A DNA stretch of 64,000 nt from Fidelibacterota bacterium (GCA_016844955.1 JAERTH010000075.1:16111-80110), one strand, 5' to 3'; positions 9,548 to 21,482 are shown, counted from the first letter of the stretch. Made by a program: numbers and translations. The notes: generated by a model not told the origin, from the letters alone.

Positions 9548-11368
9548 GTGGCTGATACTATCCATAATTTTCATATACCCGTCATGGGAACCGGTCATTC
9601 TATTGATACACCAATACGATTGGCCCATCTAGGAATTACATCAGTTATATCCATCATTGATGATGTACTCCTTGAGCGACTACGTAAGTTTTATACCGCT
9701 GAATACAATCTGCCCTTTGATCGCATCCCTCATCGTGAAGAGGATGGTCGAGCAAAACGCATCACCGCCTATCTCGATATGGTGCATGATATTGTTGAGA
9801 TGAAAATGGAAAGGGTAAAAGCACTCCCCTTCTTCGAAAAAAATGAGAAATCAAGGTATTTTGAACTCTTGCCGGATACCAGTTCACTGAAAAGTAAATA
9901 TCATGAGTTGCTGGAGACAAAACCTGGTGAGCTAAGAGATAAAATCGCCAGTGAACTCAGTAAGCTCATGAGACCCGGTGGTATTGATGTAAATATTATG
10001 GTCAAAGTTGACCGCATAGATATGGACAAACACGGTAATCCGCTGGGAGAGGGATTTTCCGATGCAAAGTCAGCACTTCGTGGATTTGCGAAGAGCAAAC
10101 TTGATTCTGCCATGGTATTCTCCGCAGGTATCAACCAGAGTCTTTACGGCTATATGACCAAGTATCAGGATTTCTATCGTAACCATGAGGGTGAGATCAA
10201 AAAGAAGATCATTCTCAAAGTCAGTGATTTTAGGTCAGCCATGATTCAGGGTCGTTATATGGCCAAAAAAGGACTGGAGATATCTGAATTCCGTATTGAA
10301 TCTGGCTTGAATTGTGGTGGTCATGCTTTCGCCTCACCTGGTCACCTGCTGCCCATTCTACTTCAGGATTTCAAGGACAAACGCAATGAGCTGGGTACTC
10401 AATTCCAACCCATTATTAAACGTTTCTATGATAAAATGGGATGGGATTATCCTGAGAACCTGGAGCATCACCCTGAGATCACCGTTCAAGGTGGAATTGG
10501 TAATCACGGAGAAGTACAGCGGTTGGAAAAAGATTTTGGCATGGACCGTACCGGTTGGGCCAGTCCTTTCCTGTTGGTCCCGGAAGCCACTCCTATTGAC
10601 ACACCGACCCGAATGCAGCTCATGAATTCAACTGATGATAGTCTGTATTTAAGTGGTGCTTCCCCGCTCGGTGTTCCTTTCAACAACTTGAAGAATTCGG
10701 GCTCAGAGCAATGGTCAATGGCGCGTTATCACAAAGGAAAACCTGGTTCACCCTGTCCCAAGGGCTTCCTGGTTTCCAATACAGAATTTACCGAAAAACC
10801 AATCTGTACTGCCTCTACTGAGTACATGACTCAAAAACTGGCCCAGATAGAAGCAGAGATTTCTCCCGGTGAAGAAAAAGAATACGCCATCAACAAAGTT
10901 CTGGCTAAAGCTTGCCTGTGTGAACATCTGGGATCCGGTGTCCTCATCAGCCTGGGTATTGCCCCAGTGGAGAGGTCTCCTCAGGCTATCTGTCCAGGTC
11001 CTAACCTGTCATGGTTTAATCGCAACTACTCCCTGGAGGAGATGGTTGATCAAATTTATGGCCGAGGAAAAGAGCTGCTTTCAAGCGACCGTCCACACAT
11101 GTTTGCCAAAGAGATTCAACTCTATGTCGATCATTTTAGAAGCCTTATCCATGAAGCCATTGATACTCCCAAGAGCCATCCCTCACTGCATAAGTTTTAT
11201 GACAACATGACCAAGGGGTTTGAATATTGCAAATCAATTGCGAAGAGTGTAGCCTACCCTGGTGAGAATCTTCCTTCCTTGAGTGAAGCTATAGACAAAC
11301 AGGGAAAACGACTGGAAGAGATCTATGAGAATTTCAAGGCACGCATAACCAGTGATGTTCCTGCCTGA
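9548..11368 (+). CDS. Conserved-looking 606-aa protein of unknown function
   Basis: Long intact ORF with its own terminator; IPVMGTGHSIDTPIRLAHLGITSVISIIDDVLLERLR and SGLNCGGHAFASPGHLLP blocks; several Cys (CLCEHLGSGV, ICPGPN). GTG start at 9548. Confidence 0.8.
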   Translation: MADTIHNFHIPVMGTGHSIDTPIRLAHLGITSVISIIDDVLLERLRKFYTAEYNLPFDRIPHREEDGRAKRITAYLDMVHDIVEMKMERVKALPFFEKNEKSRYFELLPDTSSLKSKYHELLETKPGELRDKIASELSKLMRPGGIDVNIMVKVDRIDMDKHGNPLGEGFSDAKSALRGFAKSKLDSAMVFSAGINQSLYGYMTKYQDFYRNHEGEIKKKIILKVSDFRSAMIQGRYMAKKGLEISEFRIESGLNCGGHAFASPGHLLPILLQDFKDKRNELGTQFQPIIKRFYDKMGWDYPENLEHHPEITVQGGIGNHGEVQRLEKDFGMDRTGWASPFLLVPEATPIDTPTRMQLMNSTDDSLYLSGASPLGVPFNNLKNSGSEQWSMARYHKGKPGSPCPKGFLVSNTEFTEKPICTASTEYMTQKLAQIEAEISPGEEKEYAINKVLAKACLCEHLGSGVLISLGIAPVERSPQAICPGPNLSWFNRNYSLEEMVDQIYGRGKELLSSDRPHMFAKEIQLYVDHFRSLIHEAIDTPKSHPSLHKFYDNMTKGFEYCKSIAKSVAYPGENLPSLSEAIDKQGKRLEEIYENFKARITSDVPA

Positions 11369-11414
11369 CCTAACATTCTGAGATCAATTTCTAGCAAGCA
11401 CAGACTTGATAAGA

Positions 11415-11449
11415 CAAAAAAAGCACGGAATTTCTTCCGTGCTTTTTTT
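11415..11449. terminator. Bidirectional rho-independent terminator between convergent genes
   Basis: AAAAAAAGCACGGAA-tttc-TTCCGTGCTTTTTTT, A-run and T-run on both sides. Confidence 0.92.
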
Positions 11450-11474
11450 ATGAATCTATTTCAGGAATTCTGTC

Positions 11475-12824
<1,350 letters not shown>

Positions 12825-13172
12825 CTAAAAGTTGGACTTCAGTTTTCAAACTGCTCTCCTTCTGTCGCATGTCAATAGATGCGAACGAGACGCCAGTTAC
12901 TGAACAATCCGATGTTTGTGCCATTTTTTTCATTGCCCTGTTAGTGAGACAAATCTTATGCCATTTCCACACTAAGTTGGTAAAAATCAACAGGCCGAAT
13001 AATAATAATCCTAAAGGGATAATTCTCATCATGATTTTTCTTTTAGAACCCTTACCATTCTCATGTAAGCGAATCCGAACTATTGCGTTCTTCAGCATCT
13101 GACAGGGAGCAATTAATTTGGAAGCAATTAATAATTCACCTATGTTATAGGCTAAAGATATAAGGAAGACTG

Positions 13173-16100
13173 GTGCGCTATTCCCTGCATGACATGTTAG
13201 ATAATGTGGATAAGGATTCATTGGCTTTAGAATCAGAGCTGGTTCAATACTTTGAAAACCTGGAAGTTCCGCATCCTGAAAATCTGGGAGCATGGTCCCA
13301 GGATATATTGAGATATGGACGTTATATCCTGGCTCATGGAAGCCGTAAAAGCCTCACTTTTCTGCTAGAGCAGGGCTGGAACCCAGCCTTCACAATACTT
13401 ATCAAATCCAGCGACATTCAAAATGAGTGGTTTGATCTGGAGTTGGAGCTGATTGAAAAACTAAATTATACACCCGGACTCCTCTTTTATAGACGGGCGG
13501 CACAACTAGGACATAAACCACTATTCAACTTTAAACATGGACGAGAATGGCAGCATCGCTCATGGTCAGCCATCCGCAATACAGTTGACCATCTTGCTGC
13601 CGCTTTAATTGATCTCCTGGGTAGCGCAAGTTCTCGGATCGCAATCCTTTCAGAGAACCGTCTGGAAGTCGCCACCACCGATATTGCCTGTCTAACTTAT
13701 GGCTTTGTGAATATCCCCATCCAACCCGCCGCTCCCCCAGCCCAGGTGGAGTATATTATGCAACATGCTGAAGTTGAATGTGTATTCATATCGGATTCTC
13801 AGCATCTCAGACCCATAGAGAGTATTCTGCCCAACCTCCCCTTGCTGAAACACATCATCAGCTACAACGATGTGGCATCAACAAATCCCATGGTAAAATC
13901 ATTCAAACGGCTCCTGGAAGAAGGTGGTAGTGGCGAAACAATGAACTGGCTGGAAGGTATCAGACTTTCGGTTCGCCTCGATAGCATAGCCAGCATAATG
14001 TACACCTCAGGAACTACTGGATACCCCAAAGGTATTGTATTTACATATAAGAACATCATCACCAAACGCTTCGCACGCAGTCTGGCCCTTAATTTAGGTA
14101 CAGAAGACAGGTTTGTATGCTTTCTCCCGCTTTTCCACACCTTCGGACGCTTCCTAGAAATGTGGGGTTCCATATTTTGGGGGGCTGAATACACTTTCTC
14201 CAGTGGCAAGGGAATACAATCGCTCCTTCAGGACCTGCAGGATATTAATCCTACCATCCTTATCAGTATCCCTGCTCGATGGCAGCAGATTTATGATACA
14301 ATCGGTTCAAAAGTGGACCTGGTGAATGATGATGCAGACACAATCCACCCCGTCGTCCAACAGGTTACTGGTGGGGAACTCAAATGGGGACTCTCCGCTG
14401 CAGGCTATCTCCCCCCAGCTGTATTCAAATTCTTTCAAGCACACGATTTACAGTTGCATAGTGGCTATGGTATGACCGAAGCAACGGGTGGCATTACCAT
14501 GACACCAACTGATGGATATCTCGAGAATTCAGTCGGCGTCCCGCTGCCAGGAATGGAAATAAAGTTGGCTGAAGATGGTGAGTTATGGATTCGTGGCCCC
14601 TATGTATCAGGCAGTTACTGGAATCCTATTGATCCGGATGAACGACCCGACGGCTGGTTTACTACAGGTGACATTTTCCAGGTTCTGGAAAATGGACAAA
14701 TCGAGATTATTGATCGAAAGAAAGAAATATATAAAAATGCCAAGGGGCAGACGGTTGCTCCACAAAAAATTGAGAATATGTTTCGCGATTTTGACAGCAT
14801 TCATCAGCTGTTCATCGTAGGCGATCACATGCCTTACAACACAGCCCTCATTCGGCTGAATCGCAAGAACCGAGATATACGGGCTATCTGGAAGGATGAG
14901 CAGAAGCTAGGTGACTATGTGAGCACCATGATCCATTCTGTAAATTCATTTCTGGCTCCCTTTGAACGCATTGTGGATTTCCAACAAATCGATCGCGACT
15001 TCAACAAGGATTTAGGTGAATTAACAGAAAAGGGTACCTTTAAGCGGACAATAATTCTGGAAAACTTTAAATCCACCGTGGAAGCGCTCTACGAGCGTCC
15101 CTACAAATCTTTTTTCATGGAGAAGCTTGAAATCCAGATACCCAACTGGGTTTTCCTGCAGCGCGGCTGGACACAGAACGATCTGGTGGTACATGATGGG
15201 CGAATTGAGCACAAGAATGATAGCCTTTCTCTGCAGATTGAAATGCATGAAGAAGAAGTTAGAATTGGCGATTTTCATTATCAATTCAGCGGCAGCATAA
15301 TCCAATTTGATGAATTGATCAGGCAACCCTCGTACTGTCTGGGAAACAAAGCTCTAGAAAAATTCCTAAACTACGCTAATCTACGCATCAAACCAGTGAA
15401 TCACTTCCCAGTATGGCTGCCTGGTACCTGGACAGATTTAGACCTGGGCTCTCAGGAAATTCAACAGTGTGAAAAAGACATTAATCGAGCAATGGATCAC
15501 TCGGACTATTCACTGGATGCGCTCAAGCCCATTGTTTATCTCATATACTCACAAACCATGCACCCTTCACAGCCTGCCTTCAAACTATTGAATCGCATTT
15601 ATTCCAATGCTGATGAAAAGATGCGCCATATCATTCGTTATGCGTTCCTAAGATTGATTCGGTCCGATGACATAGAGCAATCACAATTCGCGGTAGAGCA
15701 GGTCGTGGCACTATTTCCTGCCAATGAACTCGAGCGTATTGTCTCCTATGCCCTTGGAAGAAAAATTCTTTTCAATCTGGAATCTGCCAAACCTGCGTGG
15801 ACAAACATTAACATCCACAAAGTTTCTCTGGCAACAAATTATCTAAAATGGCTTTCCAAGCAGGAAGCTTCTGCAAGCGAGCCATCCATTCTTTTTCATA
15901 ATGTATTGGGAATCCTCTTATCCTGGGCAAAACAAATGCCGCAATTTTATGCTGAAATTCGGTCAGCCCTGATTAGCTCAATCATAAATCTTCCCCAGGA
16001 AACTCAGCTGAGGCCCCTTATTCTTGAGAGTTACGCAGCATTAAATGAGAATTTTTGCAATGCAATGGATGAAATAGAGCCCGCCCCATCCTCCAATGAT

Positions 16101-17810
16101 TCAGAACAATCTATTGGATGGGAAGACATTCTTGTTTTTGATAAATCTGTGGAGAGTAAACATCGCTATCGAATATCTGCTGCCTTTGAGAACACCAGCT
16201 TTCTCAATGAGTCATTGTTCCTGCTTTTTGAAGGTACACAATTTTCTCTGGAAGATATCCCACCCCAGGGTATCTGGGTTACACTGCTCGGTTCTGCACA
16301 TGGGAAAACCGTTTATCGGACAACCGTACAGAGCAATGAACGCAGTTATAAATTCGCCATAAACCTGAATGATGAATTGACACCTGAGCAAGTGGAGACA
16401 GAGCTTTTCTGGCTGCTGGCCTGTTCCAGAGACAATCAGTTTGACCAACTCGTGGAAACACTGGGATCATATCAGGAAAAATATGATCTCTGGTCGGAGG
16501 AGTACATCTCAGGAATATCTGTGAGAGATTATCTCAAACAGGCCACCTGGGCGGGATCTTCAGATGAAATGCCCTCCCCTGAGCATATATGGCCCCATTT
16601 CGTGTGGACAGGAGTATTTACTTACACCAGTTTTTGGAAAAGAACCCGCTTTAAAAAAATGATTCAAGTTCCCAGTGTTGGAAAAATAATCATTCCCATC
16701 CATGATTACCATATTGGTGGCAGACTAGTCTCAATTTCTGGCATCAAACCGATTGAATCTCAATTGTCTTTCCTGGAGAACCTTGAGCGTTCATTTGTCA
16801 GAGATACCGAGAAACATTTTCCCGACTTCAAATTGAGTGTGGATACAAGCATCATTTACCATGCAATCCGAGAAGCGCTGGGTGAAAAACACACACCCGA
16901 TTTTTTTGAATCCATTCTCAATGATCAACATATCACGCCTCAGAGAAAGCAGGATATCAAACATTTTCTCTCAACCGTTGAGCAGGATGGATTTCAAACC
17001 AAGTCAGTCTATTTTGCATCTCGTCGATATCACCGCTGGTTAGAACTTAACCAGGGGGCAACCTTAAACGCCAAGGCTCATTTTCTCAAGGGGCTCTATC
17101 GAGACTACAACATACAGCTTAGTGAACCTGAATACCCAGATGCCCGGGTACAACTATTCCGTACCACCATTTTTTCAGAAGTTGACCAACGCCTAAAATA
17201 TTATCTCTCTGTCCTGGCGGGTAATCTGCGTCGGCGGGCTCTGGATGGTGGCAGTTTGCAGAGTGAAATCAGCCAGTACATCAGTTCCCATGATCTCGAC
17301 GAATACTCCGCTTTCTTCCTCAAACGCCTGGCTTTCCCAGAATTGCCTCCCAGCGAAGATATTGAATTAATTGCCACCCGCTCAACAGCTATGGATGAGA
17401 TCGAAATTATGATTTCTCGTCATGACAGCAAGGGTAGTACCTACAGAATTCGGCGTGCTATGCATCCTAAAGAAATCCTCCAATTGCAGCAGCTATTTAT
17501 CAAGGCCCGCATGGATATCAACTTCACCCATGAACATCACTTTCTCATAGCCCTCAACAAGAAGGAACGGGTGATTGGAGGTTTATTCTATCTGGATCAG
17601 AGTGATGATCTGGTTTACATGGATAAGGTTGTCATTTCTGATAATCACAGAGGTGGTGGCATCAGTCGTGGCCTCCTGAACGAATTCGTCAACCGCATGC
17701 GTAACGCACAGAAGAAAATGATAACCACCGGTTTTCTACATCCGGGATTCTTTTATAAATTTGGATTTAAGATCGAAAAAGACCAGGGGGGGCTGGTTAA
17801 ATATTTATAG
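13173..17810 (+). CDS. 1545-aa fusion: AMP-binding acyl-CoA synthetase + long unassigned region + C-terminal GNAT acetyltransferase
   Basis: GTG start. SIMYTSGTTGYPKGIVFTYKN and GYGMTEATGG (AMP-binding); C-terminal DKVVISDNHRGGGISRGLLNEFVNRMRN (GNAT acetyl-CoA loop). Confidence 0.85.
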   Translation: MRYSLHDMLDNVDKDSLALESELVQYFENLEVPHPENLGAWSQDILRYGRYILAHGSRKSLTFLLEQGWNPAFTILIKSSDIQNEWFDLELELIEKLNYTPGLLFYRRAAQLGHKPLFNFKHGREWQHRSWSAIRNTVDHLAAALIDLLGSASSRIAILSENRLEVATTDIACLTYGFVNIPIQPAAPPAQVEYIMQHAEVECVFISDSQHLRPIESILPNLPLLKHIISYNDVASTNPMVKSFKRLLEEGGSGETMNWLEGIRLSVRLDSIASIMYTSGTTGYPKGIVFTYKNIITKRFARSLALNLGTEDRFVCFLPLFHTFGRFLEMWGSIFWGAEYTFSSGKGIQSLLQDLQDINPTILISIPARWQQIYDTIGSKVDLVNDDADTIHPVVQQVTGGELKWGLSAAGYLPPAVFKFFQAHDLQLHSGYGMTEATGGITMTPTDGYLENSVGVPLPGMEIKLAEDGELWIRGPYVSGSYWNPIDPDERPDGWFTTGDIFQVLENGQIEIIDRKKEIYKNAKGQTVAPQKIENMFRDFDSIHQLFIVGDHMPYNTALIRLNRKNRDIRAIWKDEQKLGDYVSTMIHSVNSFLAPFERIVDFQQIDRDFNKDLGELTEKGTFKRTIILENFKSTVEALYERPYKSFFMEKLEIQIPNWVFLQRGWTQNDLVVHDGRIEHKNDSLSLQIEMHEEEVRIGDFHYQFSGSIIQFDELIRQPSYCLGNKALEKFLNYANLRIKPVNHFPVWLPGTWTDLDLGSQEIQQCEKDINRAMDHSDYSLDALKPIVYLIYSQTMHPSQPAFKLLNRIYSNADEKMRHIIRYAFLRLIRSDDIEQSQFAVEQVVALFPANELERIVSYALGRKILFNLESAKPAWTNINIHKVSLATNYLKWLSKQEASASEPSILFHNVLGILLSWAKQMPQFYAEIRSALISSIINLPQETQLRPLILESYAALNENFCNAMDEIEPAPSSNDSEQSIGWEDILVFDKSVESKHRYRISAAFENTSFLNESLFLLFEGTQFSLEDIPPQGIWVTLLGSAHGKTVYRTTVQSNERSYKFAINLNDELTPEQVETELFWLLACSRDNQFDQLVETLGSYQEKYDLWSEEYISGISVRDYLKQATWAGSSDEMPSPEHIWPHFVWTGVFTYTSFWKRTRFKKMIQVPSVGKIIIPIHDYHIGGRLVSISGIKPIESQLSFLENLERSFVRDTEKHFPDFKLSVDTSIIYHAIREALGEKHTPDFFESILNDQHITPQRKQDIKHFLSTVEQDGFQTKSVYFASRRYHRWLELNQGATLNAKAHFLKGLYRDYNIQLSEPEYPDARVQLFRTTIFSEVDQRLKYYLSVLAGNLRRRALDGGSLQSEISQYISSHDLDEYSAFFLKRLAFPELPPSEDIELIATRSTAMDEIEIMISRHDSKGSTYRIRRAMHPKEILQLQQLFIKARMDINFTHEHHFLIALNKKERVIGGLFYLDQSDDLVYMDKVVISDNHRGGGISRGLLNEFVNRMRNAQKKMITTGFLHPGFFYKFGFKIEKDQGGLVKYL

Positions 17811-17835
17811 CCGTAATTGAAATCAGGTTGGGTAA

Positions 17836-18294
17836 TTAATCTTCGTCTGGACTCGGAGCTGACTTTGGCTCAGGTTCATCATCTTCGTCATCCTCCTCTT
17901 CCAGGTAGTTTCTCATGACCTTTGAAATAAGTGCTTGTTGGATTGCGGCTTCTAATTCCACATCACTGAAGGGTTTGGTGAAGATTCCATGAGAACTGGC
18001 CTCTCGCGCTGAATCCAGAGTTGTTCTATCTGTATGGGCAGTAATGAAGATGACGGGGATGCCATATTTTTTATCAATTTCACGCGTGGCTTCCAGACCA
18101 TCCATCTTTCCTTTTAGCGTAATATCCATCAGGATTATGTCTGGATCCTGCAATTCAGCTTGTTGGATGGCATCACGACCATTATTTACAATTCCTGTCA
18201 CACCGTACCCCAGAGCTTCCAGCCTGAGCTTGATCTCACTGGCCACCACGATTTCATCTTCAACGATAAGTATTCTTGTATCTTTTATCTGCAT
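17836..18294 (-). CDS. Single-domain response regulator with acidic C-terminal tail
   Basis: ILIVEDEIVVASEIKLRLEALGY...DIILMDITLKGKMDG...VIFITAHTD...IFTKPFSDVEL; tail EEEDDEDDEPEPKSAPSPDED. Confidence 0.92.
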   Translation of the reverse strand: MQIKDTRILIVEDEIVVASEIKLRLEALGYGVTGIVNNGRDAIQQAELQDPDIILMDITLKGKMDGLEATREIDKKYGIPVIFITAHTDRTTLDSAREASSHGIFTKPFSDVELEAAIQQALISKVMRNYLEEEDDEDDEPEPKSAPSPDED

Positions 18295-18453
18295 ATTTTT
18301 GTTCTTCCATCCCCCCCAGCATAATTATTCAACCTTTGATCATGTGGTACAATGCAAGTTTAGCTCTGAAATTCTATTTTATTTTGATCGAGCGGCGTAA
18401 TTAAATACATTTTTTTATCTATAACCATGATAATTGACGCCACGAACTCACTA

Positions 18454-18482
18454 AAACAAAAAGCCCTGGATAAACCAGGGCT
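18454..18482 (-). terminator. Rho-independent terminator of the citrate synthase gene
   Basis: AGCCCTGG-ataaa-CCAGGGCT; on the minus strand followed by TTTTTGTTTTAG. Confidence 0.85.
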
Positions 18483-18507
18483 CTGTTCGGTCTGAATTCC
18501 CCGCCGT

Positions 18508-19806
18508 TTATAAAATGGATTTGATAAATTCAGTTGTTAGTGATTTTGGGCGTTCCAGTGGTAGCCCAATGGCTCTATCCCAAACTGTTGAGGCCAGAAC
18601 ACCCATTGCGCGTGAAACGCCAAACAGTACAGTATAAAAGTCATACTCGTGCATACCATTGTGAACCAGGAGGACCCCTGAGTGGGCATCAACATTTGGC
18701 CAGGGATTTTTGGCCTTACCTTGCTCAAGCAGAATCGGCGGTACAACCTCATAAAGCATGCTCACAACCTGAAATAATTCATCATCGGGCATGTGTTTAA
18801 GTGCGAATTCACGTTGTGCAGAATATCGAGGATCTGTTTTTCTGAGAACAGCGTGACCATAGCCTGGGATAACATTCCCTGAGGCCAGTGTATCCCAGAC
18901 AAATTTCTTAAGCTCCTCCATGGTGGGAACGCCACCACCCAGTTCTTCTTTGACATCCATGATCCAGCGCAATACTTCCTGATTTGCTAAACCGTGAAGT
19001 GGTCCGGCTAAACCATTCATACCGGCTGAAAGTGCATAGTAAACATCTGATAGTGTTGAGCCAACGAGATGAGTGGTGTGTGCAGATACGTTACCACCTT
19101 CATGATCAGCATGAATGGTTAGATATATACGCATTAATTCGCGAAACATTTTTGTATCAAACCCCAACATATGCGCAAAGTTACCACCCCAGTCCAATGT
19201 TGGATCGGCTGGAATTACTTTTCCGTCTTTATATGACCGACGGTATATATAAGCAGCCAGGGCAGGCAGTCTGGCCAGCAGGTTCATGGTATCTTCATAC
19301 ACTGGTTTCCAATAGTCCACTTTATTAATGCCCTTGCGATATTCGGTGGCAAATATTGATTCTGTCTGCTGTGCCACAATACCTGCAGAAAATTGGGTCA
19401 TGGGATGGGTGTCTTTAGGAAGAGCATCGATGGTTTTATAAACGTGATCGGGAAGGGTACCGCGTTCCTGCCACTCTTTGGTGATCTCAGCGATATTTTC
19501 TTCTGTTGGGAGTTCCCCGGTCATGAGGAGATAAAATAGACCTTCTGGTAGCGGTTCTTCACCTTCCGCTGCATGAGGAAGTTTCTCCTGGAGATCAGGA
19601 ATGGTATAGCCACGGAAACGAATGCCTTCATCTGGATCCAGCGCCGAAGTTTCGGTTATCATAACCTTAACCCCACGCATACCGCCATAAGCTTGAGCGA
19701 CAGTGACGTCACATAATTTTTTATCGCCATGATTTTTCCGGATATCACCCACTTCTTCACGAAATCGAGGAATGATTTCTTCCAGTTTATTCTTTAATAA
19801 TGACAT
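18508..19806 (-). CDS. gltA: Citrate synthase, eukaryotic (mitochondrial)-like type
   Basis: GIRFRGYTIPDLQEKLP, PLPEGLFYLLMTGELPT, NVSAHTTHLVGSTLSDVYYALSAGMNGLAGPLHGLANQE, GYGHAVLRKTDPRY. ATG 19806 (aa 17 of the ORF) has a GGGAG RBS. Confidence 0.93.
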   Translation of the reverse strand: MSLLKNKLEEIIPRFREEVGDIRKNHGDKKLCDVTVAQAYGGMRGVKVMITETSALDPDEGIRFRGYTIPDLQEKLPHAAEGEEPLPEGLFYLLMTGELPTEENIAEITKEWQERGTLPDHVYKTIDALPKDTHPMTQFSAGIVAQQTESIFATEYRKGINKVDYWKPVYEDTMNLLARLPALAAYIYRRSYKDGKVIPADPTLDWGGNFAHMLGFDTKMFRELMRIYLTIHADHEGGNVSAHTTHLVGSTLSDVYYALSAGMNGLAGPLHGLANQEVLRWIMDVKEELGGGVPTMEELKKFVWDTLASGNVIPGYGHAVLRKTDPRYSAQREFALKHMPDDELFQVVSMLYEVVPPILLEQGKAKNPWPNVDAHSGVLLVHNGMHEYDFYTVLFGVSRAMGVLASTVWDRAIGLPLERPKSLTTEFIKSIL

Positions 19807-20036
19807 ATTCAAACTCCCTGTGCTTTTTAATCTTTCAAGAGAATGCCGAAGCAAATTGATTACAAAAGATATTGGTGCTGTTTAGCAATTATTATCCTAA
19901 GATTATACTAAAGCAAATATAGTGCCTGTAAACAGTGTTTGCGAAAAATTCTTATTGCCAAATGTAAACTATATTATAATCAGCTATCAATGCAGATTAT
20001 AGATTTCTTTTGGGAATCCTTTAATTAGTTTGGCCT

Positions 20037-21425
20037 ATGCATTACCAGGAAATTGAGCTGCCTACCCCTTTGAATTCCCGATTAAGAGAACAGCTGGGGA
20101 ACCAATTCAATAGCTTCACAAAGGCCCTAAAGTCAGCAGCTCCAACTTCTATCAGAACAAATCCAGCCAAACCAACTGATCAGTTTGCTGGCTGTGATCA
20201 AATTCCATGGTGTGCCCAGGGAGGATATTTAACGCAACGTCCCCGCTTCACCTCAGATCCACTGTTCCACGCTGGCAGCTATTACGTGCAAGAAGCGTCA
20301 TCTATGTTTTTATCCCATGTCGTATCACAGGCTCTGGATTTGGACAAGGATTACCGCGTATTGGATATCAGTGCTGCGCCTGGTGGAAAAGCCACGTTAC
20401 TACAGTCCCTGTTCTCCCCTGACTCCCTTCTGGTTGCCAATGAAGTGATTGGGTCTCGCAATAGCATCCTGCGACACAATATGGCCCGCTGGGGTGGCGA
20501 TAATTATGTGATCACACAAAGCGATCCCAAATACTTCAAGAAACTTCCCGACTTCTTTGATGTGATTGTGGTTGACGCGCCCTGCTCAGGAGAAGGTCTT
20601 ATTCGTAAAGATCCTGCCAGTGTCCAGGAATGGTCGGAGAACAATGTGATGCTCTGTGCAGCCAGGCAAAAACGAATTCTCTCTGACGTGCTACCCTCAC
20701 TAAAACCGGGTGGCATACTCATCTACAGTACCTGCACCTTTTCAACTGCTGAAAATGAAGAGAACGTGCAATGGTTGAGTCAGGAAAAAAGTTTAACCCC
20801 GCTCACAATCGAGTTTCCTGAAACATGGGGTATCCATTGTGAAGATGTGCTGAATCCAGGCTATCGATTCTACCCCCATCGCGTAAGGGGTGAAGGGTTC
20901 TTTATTGCTGCATTTCTTAAATCAGGTACAGCAGGTGGTTCAGTCCGCAAAAAAAAGAAATTTCGCCCTCCAGCTCGCTCTTCCGAAGACGCCACACTGG
21001 ATGACAGCCTCTGGCTCGATAATCCTGAACGGTATTTCTTCCTGACACGAGAAAAATATAGAATTGCCATGCCCAAGGTTATCTACTCAGACTACCTGAC
21101 ACTCTCCCGGGCATTGCGCATAACATCTTCGGGTCTCAACATGGGTAAAGTATACCATGCCCGGCTCAAGCCCTCAGCTGAACTGGCACTTAGCCAACAC
21201 CTTTCATCTGGATGTGCTCGAATTGAGTTATCGCTGGAGCAGGGCCTGGACTATTTGTCTCATAATAGCCTGCGATTGGATAAATCTATCCGAGAGGGAT
21301 TTGTTCTCGTTTGTTATCAGGGACATGGGCTGGGTTGGATTCATGTGTTAAACAACGGACAGATCCGCAACAAGTATCCCCAAACTTGGAGGATTCTCCA
21401 GCGGTATGGTAGACCGGAGACATAA
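20037..21425 (+). CDS. rRNA (cytosine-5-)-methyltransferase, RsmF/NOL1-NOP2-Sun family
   Basis: VLDISAAPGGKATLLQSL, VVDAPCSGEGLIRKDP, LIYSTCTFSTAENEENV motifs; RsmF-like C-terminal extension. Confidence 0.9.
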   Translation: MHYQEIELPTPLNSRLREQLGNQFNSFTKALKSAAPTSIRTNPAKPTDQFAGCDQIPWCAQGGYLTQRPRFTSDPLFHAGSYYVQEASSMFLSHVVSQALDLDKDYRVLDISAAPGGKATLLQSLFSPDSLLVANEVIGSRNSILRHNMARWGGDNYVITQSDPKYFKKLPDFFDVIVVDAPCSGEGLIRKDPASVQEWSENNVMLCAARQKRILSDVLPSLKPGGILIYSTCTFSTAENEENVQWLSQEKSLTPLTIEFPETWGIHCEDVLNPGYRFYPHRVRGEGFFIAAFLKSGTAGGSVRKKKKFRPPARSSEDATLDDSLWLDNPERYFFLTREKYRIAMPKVIYSDYLTLSRALRITSSGLNMGKVYHARLKPSAELALSQHLSSGCARIELSLEQGLDYLSHNSLRLDKSIREGFVLVCYQGHGLGWIHVLNNGQIRNKYPQTWRILQRYGRPET

Positions 21426-21482
21426 TAGTAACTATTACTATTAGCTTGATTACTTCAATTTACTTCTTACTTTCCCACTATT

